From assembly GCF_003605575.1 (NCBI RefSeq), contig NZ_QKNY01000018.1, positions 62,001 to 126,000 of the forward strand: 64,000 bases of DNA, in the 5' to 3' direction. The notes under the pieces were generated by a model. That model was not told where the DNA came from. It saw only the letters and a list, made by a program, of their open reading frames with translations, and made no database searches. The stretch is from Halonotius aquaticus (lineage in GTDB: Archaea > Halobacteriota > Halobacteria > Halobacteriales > Haloferacaceae). Of the stretch, positions 1 to 8,000 are shown one piece after another; the first letter of the stretch is position 1; the number at the start of each line of letters is the position of its first letter. Position numbers and translations under genes: made by a program.

Positions 1-10
1 GCGAACTCAT
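1..10 (-). CDS. Start of a further nos-cluster gene, probably NosY-type permease (partial)
   Basis: The ATG at 10-8 overlaps the stop of nosF in an ATGA arrangement, the usual sign of translational coupling. Only the first three codons (Met-Ser-Ser) are inside the window, so the protein cannot be identified from sequence. In nosDFY clusters the gene coupled after the ATPase is normally the membrane permease NosY, and that is my inference. Nothing else about it can be seen. Confidence 0.4.
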
Positions 11-864
11 GACTGTCCTCCCGTGTCAGCAGTCGCATCGGACGCCACCGACTCTCGCTCCGTGGGCCCGTCGTCGCCGCGACGAGCAGCCCCGTCACTC
101 GTCGCCGGATCGTCACCAGCCGTCGGGTCGATGACGGTGTCGTATACGTCCCAGAGATCAGCGGCGTCGTACCGCTCGATCAAATCAGTGGGTGAGCCGG
201 CCGCGGCAACACCGCCTGATTCGAGAATAACGACGTGATCGGCGTACGTTTCGACCAACGACAGCGTATGGGAGGCGACGACGACCGCCATCCCGTCGGC
301 GGCTCGCCCAGCAAGACTCTCGAAGACCCGCCGGGCCATGCTTGGGTCGAGCCCGCTGGCGGGCTCATCACAGCAGACGACCGGTGGGTCGCCAAGGACA
401 GCCTGTGCGACCGCCAGCAGTCGACGCATCCCGCCCGAGAGTGCGGACACCCGCCGGTTTCGAGCCTCGGAGAGGTTGACCTCACCTAAGAGGCGCTCCG
501 TGTCGACGGCGGCGTCGACCAGCGAGGCGTAGAAGTCGACGGTTTCGTTGACGGTGAACTGCGGGCGAAACGCCGGCTCCTGTGGCAGATACCCCATCGG
601 TCGATCCACGTTTGGGCCGGTGTAAGTCACCGTGCCGGCCGTGGGGTCGACATGGCCCAACAGTGTCTTCAACAACGTTGTTTTGCCGATCCCGTTGGGG
701 CCGATCACAGCGGTCATCGCGCCGGAGGCGATATCGAGGTCGACACCCTCGAAGATGGGTCGGCCCCCGTATTCTTTCGTCAGTCCTGTGGTCGTGACGA
801 CCGAGGTGTCTCCATCGTTGTCGGTCGGTTCACCCCTGGATGTGGCTTCGTCAGCGTCGGTCAT
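7..864 (-). CDS. nosF: NosF-like ABC transporter ATP-binding protein
   Basis: Predicted cytoplasmic ATPase of 285 aa that would power a NosDFY-type copper (or copper-sulfur) maturation complex. The ABC domain runs from about residue 25 to 235, with Walker A GPNGIGKTT, the signature LSGGMRR and Walker B VVCCDEPASGLDP. A low-complexity acidic tail follows. It starts at ATG 864, about 78 bases after nosD on the same strand, and its stop overlaps the next start (ATGA). ATPases of this class are hard to assign by themselves, and the NosF name rests on the adjacent nosD. A generic ABC exporter ATPase is the alternative if no nosY lies to the left. Confidence 0.85.
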   Translation of the reverse strand: MTDADEATSRGEPTDNDGDTSVVTTTGLTKEYGGRPIFEGVDLDIASGAMTAVIGPNGIGKTTLLKTLLGHVDPTAGTVTYTGPNVDRPMGYLPQEPAFRPQFTVNETVDFYASLVDAAVDTERLLGEVNLSEARNRRVSALSGGMRRLLAVAQAVLGDPPVVCCDEPASGLDPSMARRVFESLAGRAADGMAVVVASHTLSLVETYADHVVILESGGVAAAGSPTDLIERYDAADLWDVYDTVIDPTAGDDPATSDGAARRGDDGPTERESVASDATADTGGQS

Positions 865-941
865 GAGAGATGAGAGTGTGCGTGCTGCGCGCGATCTTCG
901 TATGTGCCGTTGCCATCGCTACTGTGGAGTGGTATCATTGG

Positions 942-2855
942 TTAGGGTGGTGATGCTGTCTCAGAGACGCCAGCAAGCCCGTCGGTGTGGAGGGCCGCTG
1001 TTGTCTCAACGAGCTCAGGATTCTGTGGGGTCTCGACTGGGTCAGGATCGAGGATGCTCCCGGATCGAAGCCCCGGCGAGGCACCGGTGAGTTCGCGGAG
1101 GCCCTGGTACACCGGCGAGGCGGCGACCGTCCGGCGGGCCATCGAGCGGTGTCGTTGGCCATCGACCGGATCGGTCGGCATGTACGCCCGGTCGGCCGTC
1201 CGACCGCTTGGCGTCGTCAACGCATCCTCCCAGTAGTTGCCACGCCAGACACGCAGCGGGCCGGCACTCGCGCCGGCGTGGCGATCGTTGTCGACGAAAT
1301 CGTTAGCGGTCACCTCGCTGGTCGCCACGACCGACCCGGTTCGCATTCCCTGATTGTTGTGTCGGACGACGTTGTGCTCGTACAGCGAGTTGATCGCGGT
1401 CGTCGTGATCCCGATCCGGCTGTCGGTGACGCCGTTGTGAGCGATATAAGAGTTCGAGCCGCTGGTCGAGATCCCGGTCGCCGTGTTGCGAACGAGGTTG
1501 CCGACGATGGCGTTGCGGGTCGGATCGGTCATCACCGTGATCCCACCGTACTCCTGGCCGGCCATGCGGTTGTCGGCGACCAACACCGTCGAAGAGTACA
1601 TCAGGTGGACGCCGTAGCGGTTCTCCCGAAAGGTGTTGTTGCGGATGATTGTCCCATCAGATCGGTGGAGATAGACGCCGTCACGCCCATCGGTGACCGC
1701 CGAGTCCTGTATCACAGTCGGGGAGTACATGGCGATAACGCCCATGAAGCCATCGTGCCAATCCTCGGGGCCGGCCACCGAGAGATTCGTCACGACCCCA
1801 CCGGGGCTCCGTCGCAACAACACGCCGTTGGCGGGTGTGTGTGGGACGGTCACGTCGGAGATGAGTGTCTCATTTGCGCCGGTCGCTTTGATCGCCGCAT
1901 CGCCGTGGCCGTAGCCGAGTTCGATATTCGCATCCCAAGCGTCGCCGGCGACAGCGTCGGGATTGCGGGTTTGGTTGCCAACACCGGTGATCGTGAGCCC
2001 GTGGATCGCAACCCTATCGGCGGTAACATGGAGCACGCTGCCCGCACCGTCACCAGCGATCGTCGCTCCCGGGCCGCGAAGCGTGATCGGGTGGTCAATC
2101 TCGATGGGGCCCGGATACTGTCCGGGGGCGACGGCGACCGTTGTCCCGTTTGGCGCGTCGTCAATAGCGGCTTGGAGGTCATCGTCCGGCCCGACTGTGA
2201 CCGATCGCTCACGGTCAAGCAGTTCGGTTCTGTCAGCAACCCATGCGTCAGCGTCAGCCCGTTGCTCCGCAACGCGGTCACGGACGACCGCGCCGTCGTC
2301 GGTCTCGAAGGACTGCTCGCTGAGGGTTGCCCACGAGACGACCCGCCCGCCGGTGTCGTCGGCAAATGTGGTGGCGTCGTCGCGGTCGCGAAACGGGACG
2401 ATCGCCTCGCCGACCGGCGTCGTCGCGCCGCTGTCGACGACGAAGACGGCGTCGCTGGCGGCCGTCCACGCAGGGAGTCGCTCGGTGTCGATCCGGCCGT
2501 CGTCGCCGACGCTGGGAATCGTGTTGCTGTAGTCGGTGACGTAGGTCACAAGCGGGTGACCGTACTGCTGGCGAGTCGCTGGCTCATTGATCGCCGCCAG
2601 CGCGGTCGGCAGCCCGTAGTAGCCGATGACATACTGGTACTGGGAATAAAACACCTGGACGCGGGGGATCGCCGCTGTGTCGTCGGCGACGATCTCCTCG
2701 GCGGAGGCGACCCCGATCGCGCGGGTGTCCTGGAAGGGAACCGGCTCCGGGGCTGCCGAGTCAACGGAAACCCCGAACAGCGCGACCGGAATGACGACCA
2801 CGAGCACGAACAGCGTGAGGCCGACCTGCCACCGCCGGGGGAGCCGCCAGTCCAT
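942..2855 (-). CDS. nosD: NosD family copper-site maturation protein with N-terminal NosL-like domain
   Basis: Exported right-handed beta-helix protein of 637 aa. NosD with NosF and NosY matures the copper centre of nitrous-oxide reductase. An N-terminal hydrophobic segment (residues 12-30) acts as a signal or anchor. Residues about 220-560 contain repeated beta-helix turns with motifs such as NTFREN and GVHLMYSS. Residues about 65-180 resemble the second half of NosL: a TYVTDYS segment is followed by VPFRDRDDATTFADDTGG, matching TYLTDYS and VPFSVREDADSFASTHGG-type segments in the NosL lipoprotein at 10699-11319. No cysteine occurs in this fused part, so the NosL metal ligands are missing. 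No nosZ is present in the window. The start was chosen at the ATG directly before the basic/hydrophobic leader. Confidence 0.88.
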   Translation of the reverse strand: MDWRLPRRWQVGLTLFVLVVVIPVALFGVSVDSAAPEPVPFQDTRAIGVASAEEIVADDTAAIPRVQVFYSQYQYVIGYYGLPTALAAINEPATRQQYGHPLVTYVTDYSNTIPSVGDDGRIDTERLPAWTAASDAVFVVDSGATTPVGEAIVPFRDRDDATTFADDTGGRVVSWATLSEQSFETDDGAVVRDRVAEQRADADAWVADRTELLDRERSVTVGPDDDLQAAIDDAPNGTTVAVAPGQYPGPIEIDHPITLRGPGATIAGDGAGSVLHVTADRVAIHGLTITGVGNQTRNPDAVAGDAWDANIELGYGHGDAAIKATGANETLISDVTVPHTPANGVLLRRSPGGVVTNLSVAGPEDWHDGFMGVIAMYSPTVIQDSAVTDGRDGVYLHRSDGTIIRNNTFRENRYGVHLMYSSTVLVADNRMAGQEYGGITVMTDPTRNAIVGNLVRNTATGISTSGSNSYIAHNGVTDSRIGITTTAINSLYEHNVVRHNNQGMRTGSVVATSEVTANDFVDNDRHAGASAGPLRVWRGNYWEDALTTPSGRTADRAYMPTDPVDGQRHRSMARRTVAASPVYQGLRELTGASPGLRSGSILDPDPVETPQNPELVETTAALHTDGLAGVSETASPP

Positions 2856-2923
2856 ATCTTCGGGTCAGCGCGTCACAGACTTAGCCCGTGTGGTACGTGA
2901 TCCGAAGGGCGTCTGGCCTTGAT

Positions 2924-3046
2924 TTATGAGAGGTCGTGACCACAGGCGGGACAGGTCGGGTTCGGCTCCTCGGTTGGTTCGACAGCGAGTTGACAGCGGG
3001 CACACCAGCGAAGCGTTTTGTCTTGAGTGGGTGTGTCGTGGGTCAT
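2924..3046 (-). CDS. Small zinc-ribbon protein, 40 aa
   Basis: A short open frame from ATG 3046 to TAA 2924, read by hand. It has two CxxC knuckles: WCARC at residues 14-18 and CPAC at 32-35, separated by an acidic Pro/Glu linker. This spacing is typical of the tiny CPxCG-type zinc-finger proteins that are abundant in haloarchaea and were long missed by annotation. It lies directly upstream of nosD in the same direction, with about 68 bases between them, so it may share the nos transcript. The function is unknown; a regulatory or protein-binding role is a guess. Confidence 0.7.
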   Translation of the reverse strand: MTHDTPTQDKTLRWCARCQLAVEPTEEPNPTCPACGHDLS

Positions 3047-3466
3047 GATGGTGTATTGAACCCCGATCGATTTCAGCACCAGGGATGGTTGGGGCGTGTC
3101 AGTGGTTCCTCGAAAGGTGTGGGACGCTGCTCGGCACCTGTTTGAGGAGCTACAACCACGAATTAGATGTCGATCCTATATAACACCGCATTCGGCGGCG
3201 CTGCGTGGCAAAAACGGGGAGTACCTCTGTGCCCGGTGGTTGTTGTCTACCAAAACAACAACCACCAGAATAACATATTAGATCTCTATTAACTTTGGTG
3301 GATTTGCCCAGAGTTATAGAACCAGTTGGCACCGCGCTACCTGAGTAACACAGCGATCAGAGTAGCGGTATCAAAGCTAATGGCGCACAAGATGGTGGGT
3401 GTGTCTCTCGTAGTGCAATCGATACGAAACCCAGAGAAGCGACAGGCGCGACTGTGGCGCTCACCC
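3047..3466. other. Gene-free AT-richer spacer with inverted repeats
   Basis: This spacer lies between the small zinc-ribbon gene and the DUF21 gene. No convincing reading frame is present on either strand. It is visibly less GC-rich than the flanks and contains a perfect 12-bp hairpin (3235-3266, listed separately). A looser nested dyad sits near 3110-3152 (CCTC/AGGTG paired with CACCT/GAGG). A TATA-like TCCTATATAA occurs near 3174-3183, but no gene follows it on the plus strand. The stretch may be a decayed mobile or transferred segment. Confidence 0.4.
3235..3266. repeat. Perfect 12-bp inverted repeat with 8-nt loop
   Basis: GGTGGTTGTTGT at 3235-3246 is followed by an 8-nt loop and then its exact reverse complement ACAACAACCACC at 3255-3266. 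As RNA it would form a stable hairpin. It lies downstream of the minus-strand DUF21 gene, so it could be a terminator or processing structure, although no T-tract follows on that strand. It could also be the end of a vanished mobile element. Confidence 0.6.
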
Positions 3467-3979
3467 TCAGTCCAGATATGGCTGTTCGATATCAGTTTCG
3501 ACGGTGATGAGGGCACTCATACGTCGGGTGATCCCGTCAAAGAGTGTGATGAGGGGAGCAAGTCCACGTTCAACGTATCCAATCGGTGCGGCAATGGTCA
3601 GTGCCCAGTGTTTCGCGTTCCCAAGCCCGAACGCCTTTGGGACGATCTCGCCTAAGATCAAAATCAGCACACTGGTCACGACGGTCGTGGCGATGACCGC
3701 CGGGCCGGGAGCGAGATAACTGGCTACTAACACGGTCATAATACTCGAAATCGCAATGTTCACGATGTTGTTGCCGACCAAAAGCGTCACCAAGAGACGG
3801 TGAGGATCGTCGTGTAACTCCTTCAGAACATGAGCCCGACGATCCGATGTCGTCGCTTGCTGTTCGATCCACTCCCGAGACAAAGAGAAAATCGCCGTTT
3901 CTGAACTCGAAAAGAACGCACTTAACAACAGGAGTACCATGATTGCCAGTCCGCCAGCAACGACGACGAGACTATTCAT
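3467..3979 (-). CDS. Stand-alone DUF21 (CNNM/CorC-type) membrane protein
   Basis: The 170-aa product starts at MNSLVVVAGG and contains one DUF21 membrane module with about four hydrophobic segments. These include LAIMVLLLLSAFFSSSETAIF near the N-terminus (the SETAxxS-like signature) and the conserved ILGEIVPKAFG motif. Family members of the CNNM/CorC class usually continue into paired CBS domains and a CorC_HlyC domain, giving about 400 aa or more. This protein stops right after the membrane module, so it is either a genuine minimal form or a truncation. The frame stays open upstream to 4159, but that extension has non-membrane, atypical composition, so I place the start at 3979 (3988 is also possible). 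A role in Mg2+ or other cation extrusion is inferred only from the family. Confidence 0.65.
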   Translation of the reverse strand: MNSLVVVAGGLAIMVLLLLSAFFSSSETAIFSLSREWIEQQATTSDRRAHVLKELHDDPHRLLVTLLVGNNIVNIAISSIMTVLVASYLAPGPAVIATTVVTSVLILILGEIVPKAFGLGNAKHWALTIAAPIGYVERGLAPLITLFDGITRRMSALITVETDIEQPYLD

Positions 3980-4315
3980 GGATTGCATTTGTCCAGAGAC
4001 CGCAAGAATCCATTGACACCGCTTCGCTTTTGCCTTCGTACGGGTTCCGCTGGGATGGCTCGCTGTATCGGTTGCAATACTGAATGCATCACCTACAGCG
4101 TACACGGCAATGCTAGCAGAACAGATCGCAATCTGTCGTTGCTGAAGCAAAGTACGCACGCGAATCGAGTTGGTGTAGTGATCAGTCGGGCTGCTCAGTG
4201 TGACAGTCTATTCGGTGGATATACAAATAATATGACATATATCCCAACAAACATCCAGCTCTTATCGGAATTAAGGTGTATAATCGAGTCCAAGGACAGC
4301 AAAGCTGCTAGTCAC
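3980..4315. other. Spacer with no supported gene
   Basis: Lower-GC sequence upstream of the DUF21 gene. A minus-strand frame continuous with DUF21 and a plus-strand frame both exist, but neither has haloarchaeal composition or recognisable motifs. I see no RNA gene here. An AT-rich patch near 4217-4250 may hold the DUF21 promoter. Confidence 0.35.
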
Positions 4316-4326
4316 TAAATTTATTA
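4316..4326 (+). promoter_or_regulatory. TATA-like element for the 57-aa zinc protein
   Basis: TTTATTA at about 4320-4326 lies 24-30 bases before the ATG at 4350. This is the expected archaeal TATA-to-start distance for a leaderless transcript. Confidence 0.4.
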
Positions 4327-4349
4327 CCACCGGCTCTGTTCCACATAAC

Positions 4350-4523
4350 ATGATACACACAGTCAAAAAGGTGGTTTGTTCCCACGAATACGAGGTTCGA
4401 TCGGTCGAAACGTCCGAATTTGTTGTTTTTGAACGGTGCTCGGACTGTGGGAAAACGCGGCAACGTGACGGCACTGAACTCACAGCCGAACAGAGCGACA
4501 CGACGCACACGGCGGCATCATAA
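4350..4523 (+). CDS. Small zinc beta-ribbon-like protein, 57 aa
   Basis: Read by hand from ATG 4350 to TAA 4521-4523. Candidate metal ligands are Cys10 and His12 (VVCSHEYEV) and Cys30/Cys33 (ERCSDCGKT), giving one zinc site. The rest is acidic and ends in a Thr/Asp-rich tail. It resembles the numerous uncharacterised haloarchaeal zinc beta-ribbon microproteins. It is convergent with the copper ATPase gene (stops 18 bases apart) and has its own TATA-like element. No function can be assigned. Confidence 0.65.
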   Translation: MIHTVKKVVCSHEYEVRSVETSEFVVFERCSDCGKTRQRDGTELTAEQSDTTHTAAS

Positions 4524-4541
4524 TCCTCCGCCTATTGCCGA

Positions 4542-6968
4542 TCAATCCAGCGGCCGGAGCGTTGAGTTCACCACGACCAACAGACTACTTGTCCCCATTG
4601 CCACCGCGGCCAACAGCGGATTCAGGAGGCCAGCGACCGCAAGCGGGATCGCCACCGCGTTGTAACAGAGCGCCCACCCGAGATTCTGGGTGATGCGGCT
4701 GTTTGTCTTTGCGATAATTGTCAACAACGAGGGTACCGCCTCAAGCGTGCCATCGGCGACGATCACGTCGCCGGCGTCGGTTGCCAGCTTCGTTCCTGTT
4801 GCCAACGCGATCCCAAGATCAGCCGTCGCCAACGCCGGGGCATCGTTGCTGCCGTCGCCGATCATCGCCACCCGACCCTTCGATTGGAGTTCGCGGACGG
4901 TCGCCGCTTTCGCCTCCGGCGGCACACCTGCGAACACGTGGTCGACGGCCGGATGCTCACCGAACGCCTGCGTTGCGGCCTCGTTGTCGCCGGAGAGGAC
5001 AACGATCTCGCGGTCATCAGCCGCAAGGTCGTTGACGACGCCCTCCCAGTCGGCTTTCGGCTCGTCGCCGACGGCGATCACGCCTTGGATCGTCTCCGAC
5101 CAGCCGACGACGACGGCGACCGCACCCTCCTCGGCGATGCGGTCGGCGGCCGCCAGATAATCTTCGGGATCGTTCCAATCCCCCTCGCCGAACAGTGATC
5201 GATGGCCAACGAGTGTGTCCGCGCCGTCGACCTCGCCACGGACACCGCGCTCCAGGGTATCGACCGTCTCGATCGAGGCGTCGGTGTCGGCCCAGCCGGC
5301 GGTCGCCACACCGCCATCAGTCACCGTTGATTGCGACGCCCCGTCGGTCGGCTGGCTCGCTGCCGACGTGTCGGGGGCGGCTGCCGCGACGATCGCATCG
5401 GCGACCGGGTGGGCGGCCGCGCGTTCGAGGGCAGCGGCCGCCGACAGCACGGCCTCGGGGTCGTCGGCGACCGTCTCGGTGACCTCCATCTCGCCGGTCG
5501 TCAGCGTCCCCGTCTTATCGAGGGCGATCACATCGAGATCGATCGGCCGCTCGAAGACGGTGTCGCTGGCGACGACCAGGCCGTGGTCGGCAGCTGTCCG
5601 AATCCCACGAGCGACCGCCAGCGGCGTCGCCAACCCCAGCGCGCAGGGACAGGAAACGATGATCACCGTGAGCCCGGTAAGGAGTGCGGCTGTCGGCGGC
5701 GTACCGATTGCGATCAGACCAACCGTGGCGACCGCGCCGATAGTCAACACGAGTGGGACGAAGATCGTCGCCAACTTGTCAGCAAATCGCTGGACACCGG
5801 GGGAGCTGCTCTGGATGTCCCACAGGAGCTCAACGAGGCGATCCAGCGTGCTGTCGGCGTCCTCGCCGGCCTCGATCGTCAGCGGCTGATCGGTGACGAC
5901 GGTGCCGCCGCGGACAAAGTCGCCGGCGCGTTTCGTGCGGGGCAGTGACTCACCGGTCACCAGCGCCTCGTCGACGGCGGCGACACCCTCGACGACCGTG
6001 CCGTCGACCGGGATCCGATCGCCCGGCCGCACGAGGAGTTTGTCGCTCGGTTGCACCTCAGCGACAGGAACGGTTGTTCCGTCGGGTCGGCGGGCTTCGT
6101 CGACCTGAATCGCCGTCAACTCGGAGAGCAGATCCGACGCCCGGCGTTTGATTCGGGTCTCGTAGTAGTTGCCGAAGGTGACGACCAGGATGATAGCGAC
6201 GGTGACATCGAAATAGAGGTCGGTACGACCCAACCCCATCGCGAGCGTGCTGTAGCCGTAGGAGCCCAAGGCGGCGACAGCGATCAACAGATCCATATTC
6301 GGCTCGCCGGCCTTGAGGCTGACATACGCCCCCCGGAGGATCGGATACCCGGTGTAGAACAACACGAGCGACGCCAACAGCCACAGCTGGGTGAACAGAT
6401 ACAGCCCGTCAAACCCGCCGAGATCGATCAGCGGCTCGAAGCCGAAATACTTCGGATAAATAAAGAGAATATACCACATCATCGTCATCATCCCGAAGAG
6501 GCCGCCGCCGATGAGGAACTTGGCGACGGCGACATCGCCGGCCATCGCTGAATCTTCCTCAAGTGAGCGTTCGGTGGCGTCGTAGCCGTACCCCGAAACC
6601 AGCTCCGGTAGCCGATCATCGTCGACGGCGTCGGGATCGTAATGAAGTTTCAGCGTGTCCGTCGCGTAGCTCGCTGTCGCCGCGCCGACGCCGTCGTTGT
6701 CGACAGCGGTTGATTCGAGAAACGCCTCACAAGTGGCACAGTGCATGCCATCGACATGGAGATACTGCTCGTCGTACTCGTCCGGCAGATCGTCAGGATC
6801 GGTGTCGGATTGAAGTTCTTCGCGTGCGTCTTCCGGGCTCGCATCCTCGACAGAGCCAACCGATCGGGCGACCGCCAGACAGCCGCGACAGCAGAATTCG
6901 CCGTCGACGTCCTCGCCAGTGATCGGCGGATCGGGCGTCGGCAGCTCACAGAGCGTACAGTGGCTCAT
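4542..6968 (-). CDS. Copper-translocating P1B-type ATPase (CcoI/CopA2-like)
   Basis: An 808-aa heavy-metal pump. The N-terminus has a cysteine-rich binding segment (HCTLC at 3-7 and CCRGC at 26-30), as in FixI/CcoI-type ATPases that load copper into terminal oxidases. An HMA domain with MHCATC (75-80) follows. The membrane CPC motif is at 440-442 and the phosphorylation motif DKTGTLT at 484-490. The nucleotide-domain HP dipeptide (AAHPVAD) and the hinge GDGSNDAP come after. The double metal-binding N-terminus and the position beside the ba3 oxidase operon favour oxidase assembly over simple copper resistance; this is inference. The start ATG at 6968 gives the complete cysteine-rich segment. 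Confidence 0.92.
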   Translation of the reverse strand: MSHCTLCELPTPDPPITGEDVDGEFCCRGCLAVARSVGSVEDASPEDAREELQSDTDPDDLPDEYDEQYLHVDGMHCATCEAFLESTAVDNDGVGAATASYATDTLKLHYDPDAVDDDRLPELVSGYGYDATERSLEEDSAMAGDVAVAKFLIGGGLFGMMTMMWYILFIYPKYFGFEPLIDLGGFDGLYLFTQLWLLASLVLFYTGYPILRGAYVSLKAGEPNMDLLIAVAALGSYGYSTLAMGLGRTDLYFDVTVAIILVVTFGNYYETRIKRRASDLLSELTAIQVDEARRPDGTTVPVAEVQPSDKLLVRPGDRIPVDGTVVEGVAAVDEALVTGESLPRTKRAGDFVRGGTVVTDQPLTIEAGEDADSTLDRLVELLWDIQSSSPGVQRFADKLATIFVPLVLTIGAVATVGLIAIGTPPTAALLTGLTVIIVSCPCALGLATPLAVARGIRTAADHGLVVASDTVFERPIDLDVIALDKTGTLTTGEMEVTETVADDPEAVLSAAAALERAAAHPVADAIVAAAAPDTSAASQPTDGASQSTVTDGGVATAGWADTDASIETVDTLERGVRGEVDGADTLVGHRSLFGEGDWNDPEDYLAAADRIAEEGAVAVVVGWSETIQGVIAVGDEPKADWEGVVNDLAADDREIVVLSGDNEAATQAFGEHPAVDHVFAGVPPEAKAATVRELQSKGRVAMIGDGSNDAPALATADLGIALATGTKLATDAGDVIVADGTLEAVPSLLTIIAKTNSRITQNLGWALCYNAVAIPLAVAGLLNPLLAAVAMGTSSLLVVVNSTLRPLD

Positions 6969-7049
6969 ATCGGGGAAGCCGCGTTGATGCTGTCAAGACA
7001 GCCGCAGACGGCTGTCACCAGCGAGGCCAGCGTTGACCTGGGGGCGCAG

Positions 7050-7235
7050 TTAGGCGTGGTCGTGGCTGTGGTCGACGTCGTCGGAGAGCGGGCCAAACGC
7101 GATAAACAGCGCGGCGGCGATGATGAGGATGTTGACCAGCGAGACGGCGACGATCTGTTCATCGACAAGCGTGTAGTAGCCGATCGCCGGCAGCGCGGCG
7201 AGGCTGACCAGGGTCGCAATCCGTGGTGAAACCAT
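7050..7235 (-). CDS. Small two-helix membrane protein with His-rich tail
   Basis: 61 aa with two predicted transmembrane helices (about residues 5-22 and 29-47) and a C-terminal tail DDVDHSHDHA with three histidines that could bind copper or another divalent metal. It lies 81 bases before the copper ATPase in the same direction and is divergent from the oxidase operon, so it probably shares the ATPase transcript. No family is recognised. A role in copper handling is suggested only by the tail and the neighbours. Confidence 0.7.
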   Translation of the reverse strand: MVSPRIATLVSLAALPAIGYYTLVDEQIVAVSLVNILIIAAALFIAFGPLSDDVDHSHDHA

Positions 7236-7300
7236 TGGGACGATGATTGCGACTCAGCGTTCATAACTGTTTGTCCCATTCCTATCGACTGAGCCACCCC

Positions 7301-7332
7301 GCTACCTTTATGTGCTATTTGGCGCAAACGCC
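7301..7332 (+). promoter_or_regulatory. cba operon promoter with dyad operator-like site
   Basis: A TATA-like CTTTATG at about 7306-7312 stands roughly 26-32 bases before the cbaD ATG, matching a leaderless archaeal promoter. Between them GGCG-CAAA-CGCC (7321-7332) forms a perfect dyad close to the expected transcription start. A repressor bound there would block initiation. The region also serves as the divergent spacer for the 61-aa membrane protein. Confidence 0.4.
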
Positions 7333-7337
7333 GAAAT

Positions 7338-7493
7338 ATGGGAGAGGAACAAGTGGTCAGAGAGATCGGTCACGACGAGTATGATCCGAAGGGCACACTC
7401 GCATTGATCGGCGTGTACTTCGTGATCTTGCTCGTGATGTGGGTCTTCATGTACTTCGTTGAGTTCCTCGGCAACGAACTAACGGTTGTGTGA
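7338..7493 (+). CDS. cbaD: ba3-type terminal oxidase small subunit CbaD
   Basis: A 51-aa protein read from ATG 7338 to TGA 7491-7493. After a charged N-terminus (EIGHDEYDPKG) comes a single transmembrane helix, about residues 21-44. It corresponds in position and form to the first small subunit of the Natronomonas pharaonis cbaDBAE operon and to subunit IIa of Thermus ba3 oxidase. It completes the membrane scaffold of the oxidase. The next gene starts 3 bases after the stop, so the two are almost certainly cotranscribed. Confidence 0.8.
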   Translation: MGEEQVVREIGHDEYDPKGTLALIGVYFVILLVMWVFMYFVEFLGNELTVV

Positions 7494-7496
7494 CAA

Positions 7497-8000
7497 ATGA
7501 ACATTCACAACTACGAAAAGATCTGGCTGATGGCCGCGATCCTGTTGATCGTCGGCTTCATCAGTACGGTCACATACGGCGCGACAGCCGTCGGGGTCGA
7601 CATGATCTCCGACGATGGTGGCACAGTCAACGCAAGCGCACTAGACGAGGATCCGCGGTTCAGCGAACCGCGGGTCGAGCAGGTCGGCGAAAACGAATAC
7701 GAGGCCTACGTCATCGCCCAGCAGTTCATCTTCAGGCCTGATCCGATCACGGTGCCGGCCAACAGCACGGTGACGTTTTTCGTCACCTCGCCGGACGTGA
7801 TCCATGGCTTCGAGATCGTCGGCACGAACGCCAACGCGATGGTCGTTCCCGGGCAGGTGACCGAGCTGACCGTCGAGTTCAACGAGCCCGGTGAGTACGG
7901 ACTACTCTGTCACGAATACTGCGGGGCAGGCCATCACACGATGGAGGGCTCGGTCGTTGTCCAACCACAGGATGAATTCACCCAAGGAGGTGACGAATGA
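7497..8000 (+). CDS. cbaB: ba3-type cytochrome c oxidase subunit II (CuA)
   Basis: 167 aa. One N-terminal transmembrane helix (about 12-35) anchors an external cupredoxin domain. The CuA ligands are all present: His in DVIHGFEI, then Cys, Glu backbone, Cys, His and Met in LLCHEYCGAGHHTM. It accepts electrons from a membrane donor such as halocyanin and passes them to subunit I. The short length is typical of B-family (ba3) subunit II. Its stop overlaps the cbaA start (ATGA). Confidence 0.95.
   Translation: MNIHNYEKIWLMAAILLIVGFISTVTYGATAVGVDMISDDGGTVNASALDEDPRFSEPRVEQVGENEYEAYVIAQQFIFRPDPITVPANSTVTFFVTSPDVIHGFEIVGTNANAMVVPGQVTELTVEFNEPGEYGLLCHEYCGAGHHTMEGSVVVQPQDEFTQGGDE

Noticed and set aside
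987-2900. A 637-codon open frame antisense to nosD
   Set aside because: It is the mirror of a clear NosD gene, with basic, Arg/Asp-biased composition typical of shadows in high-GC haloarchaeal DNA and no domain motif.
3980-4159. Sixty-residue N-terminal extension of the DUF21 protein
   Set aside because: The extension is Cys/Ser/Lys-rich with no membrane or signal character, and the DUF21 module begins cleanly at the Met encoded at 3979.
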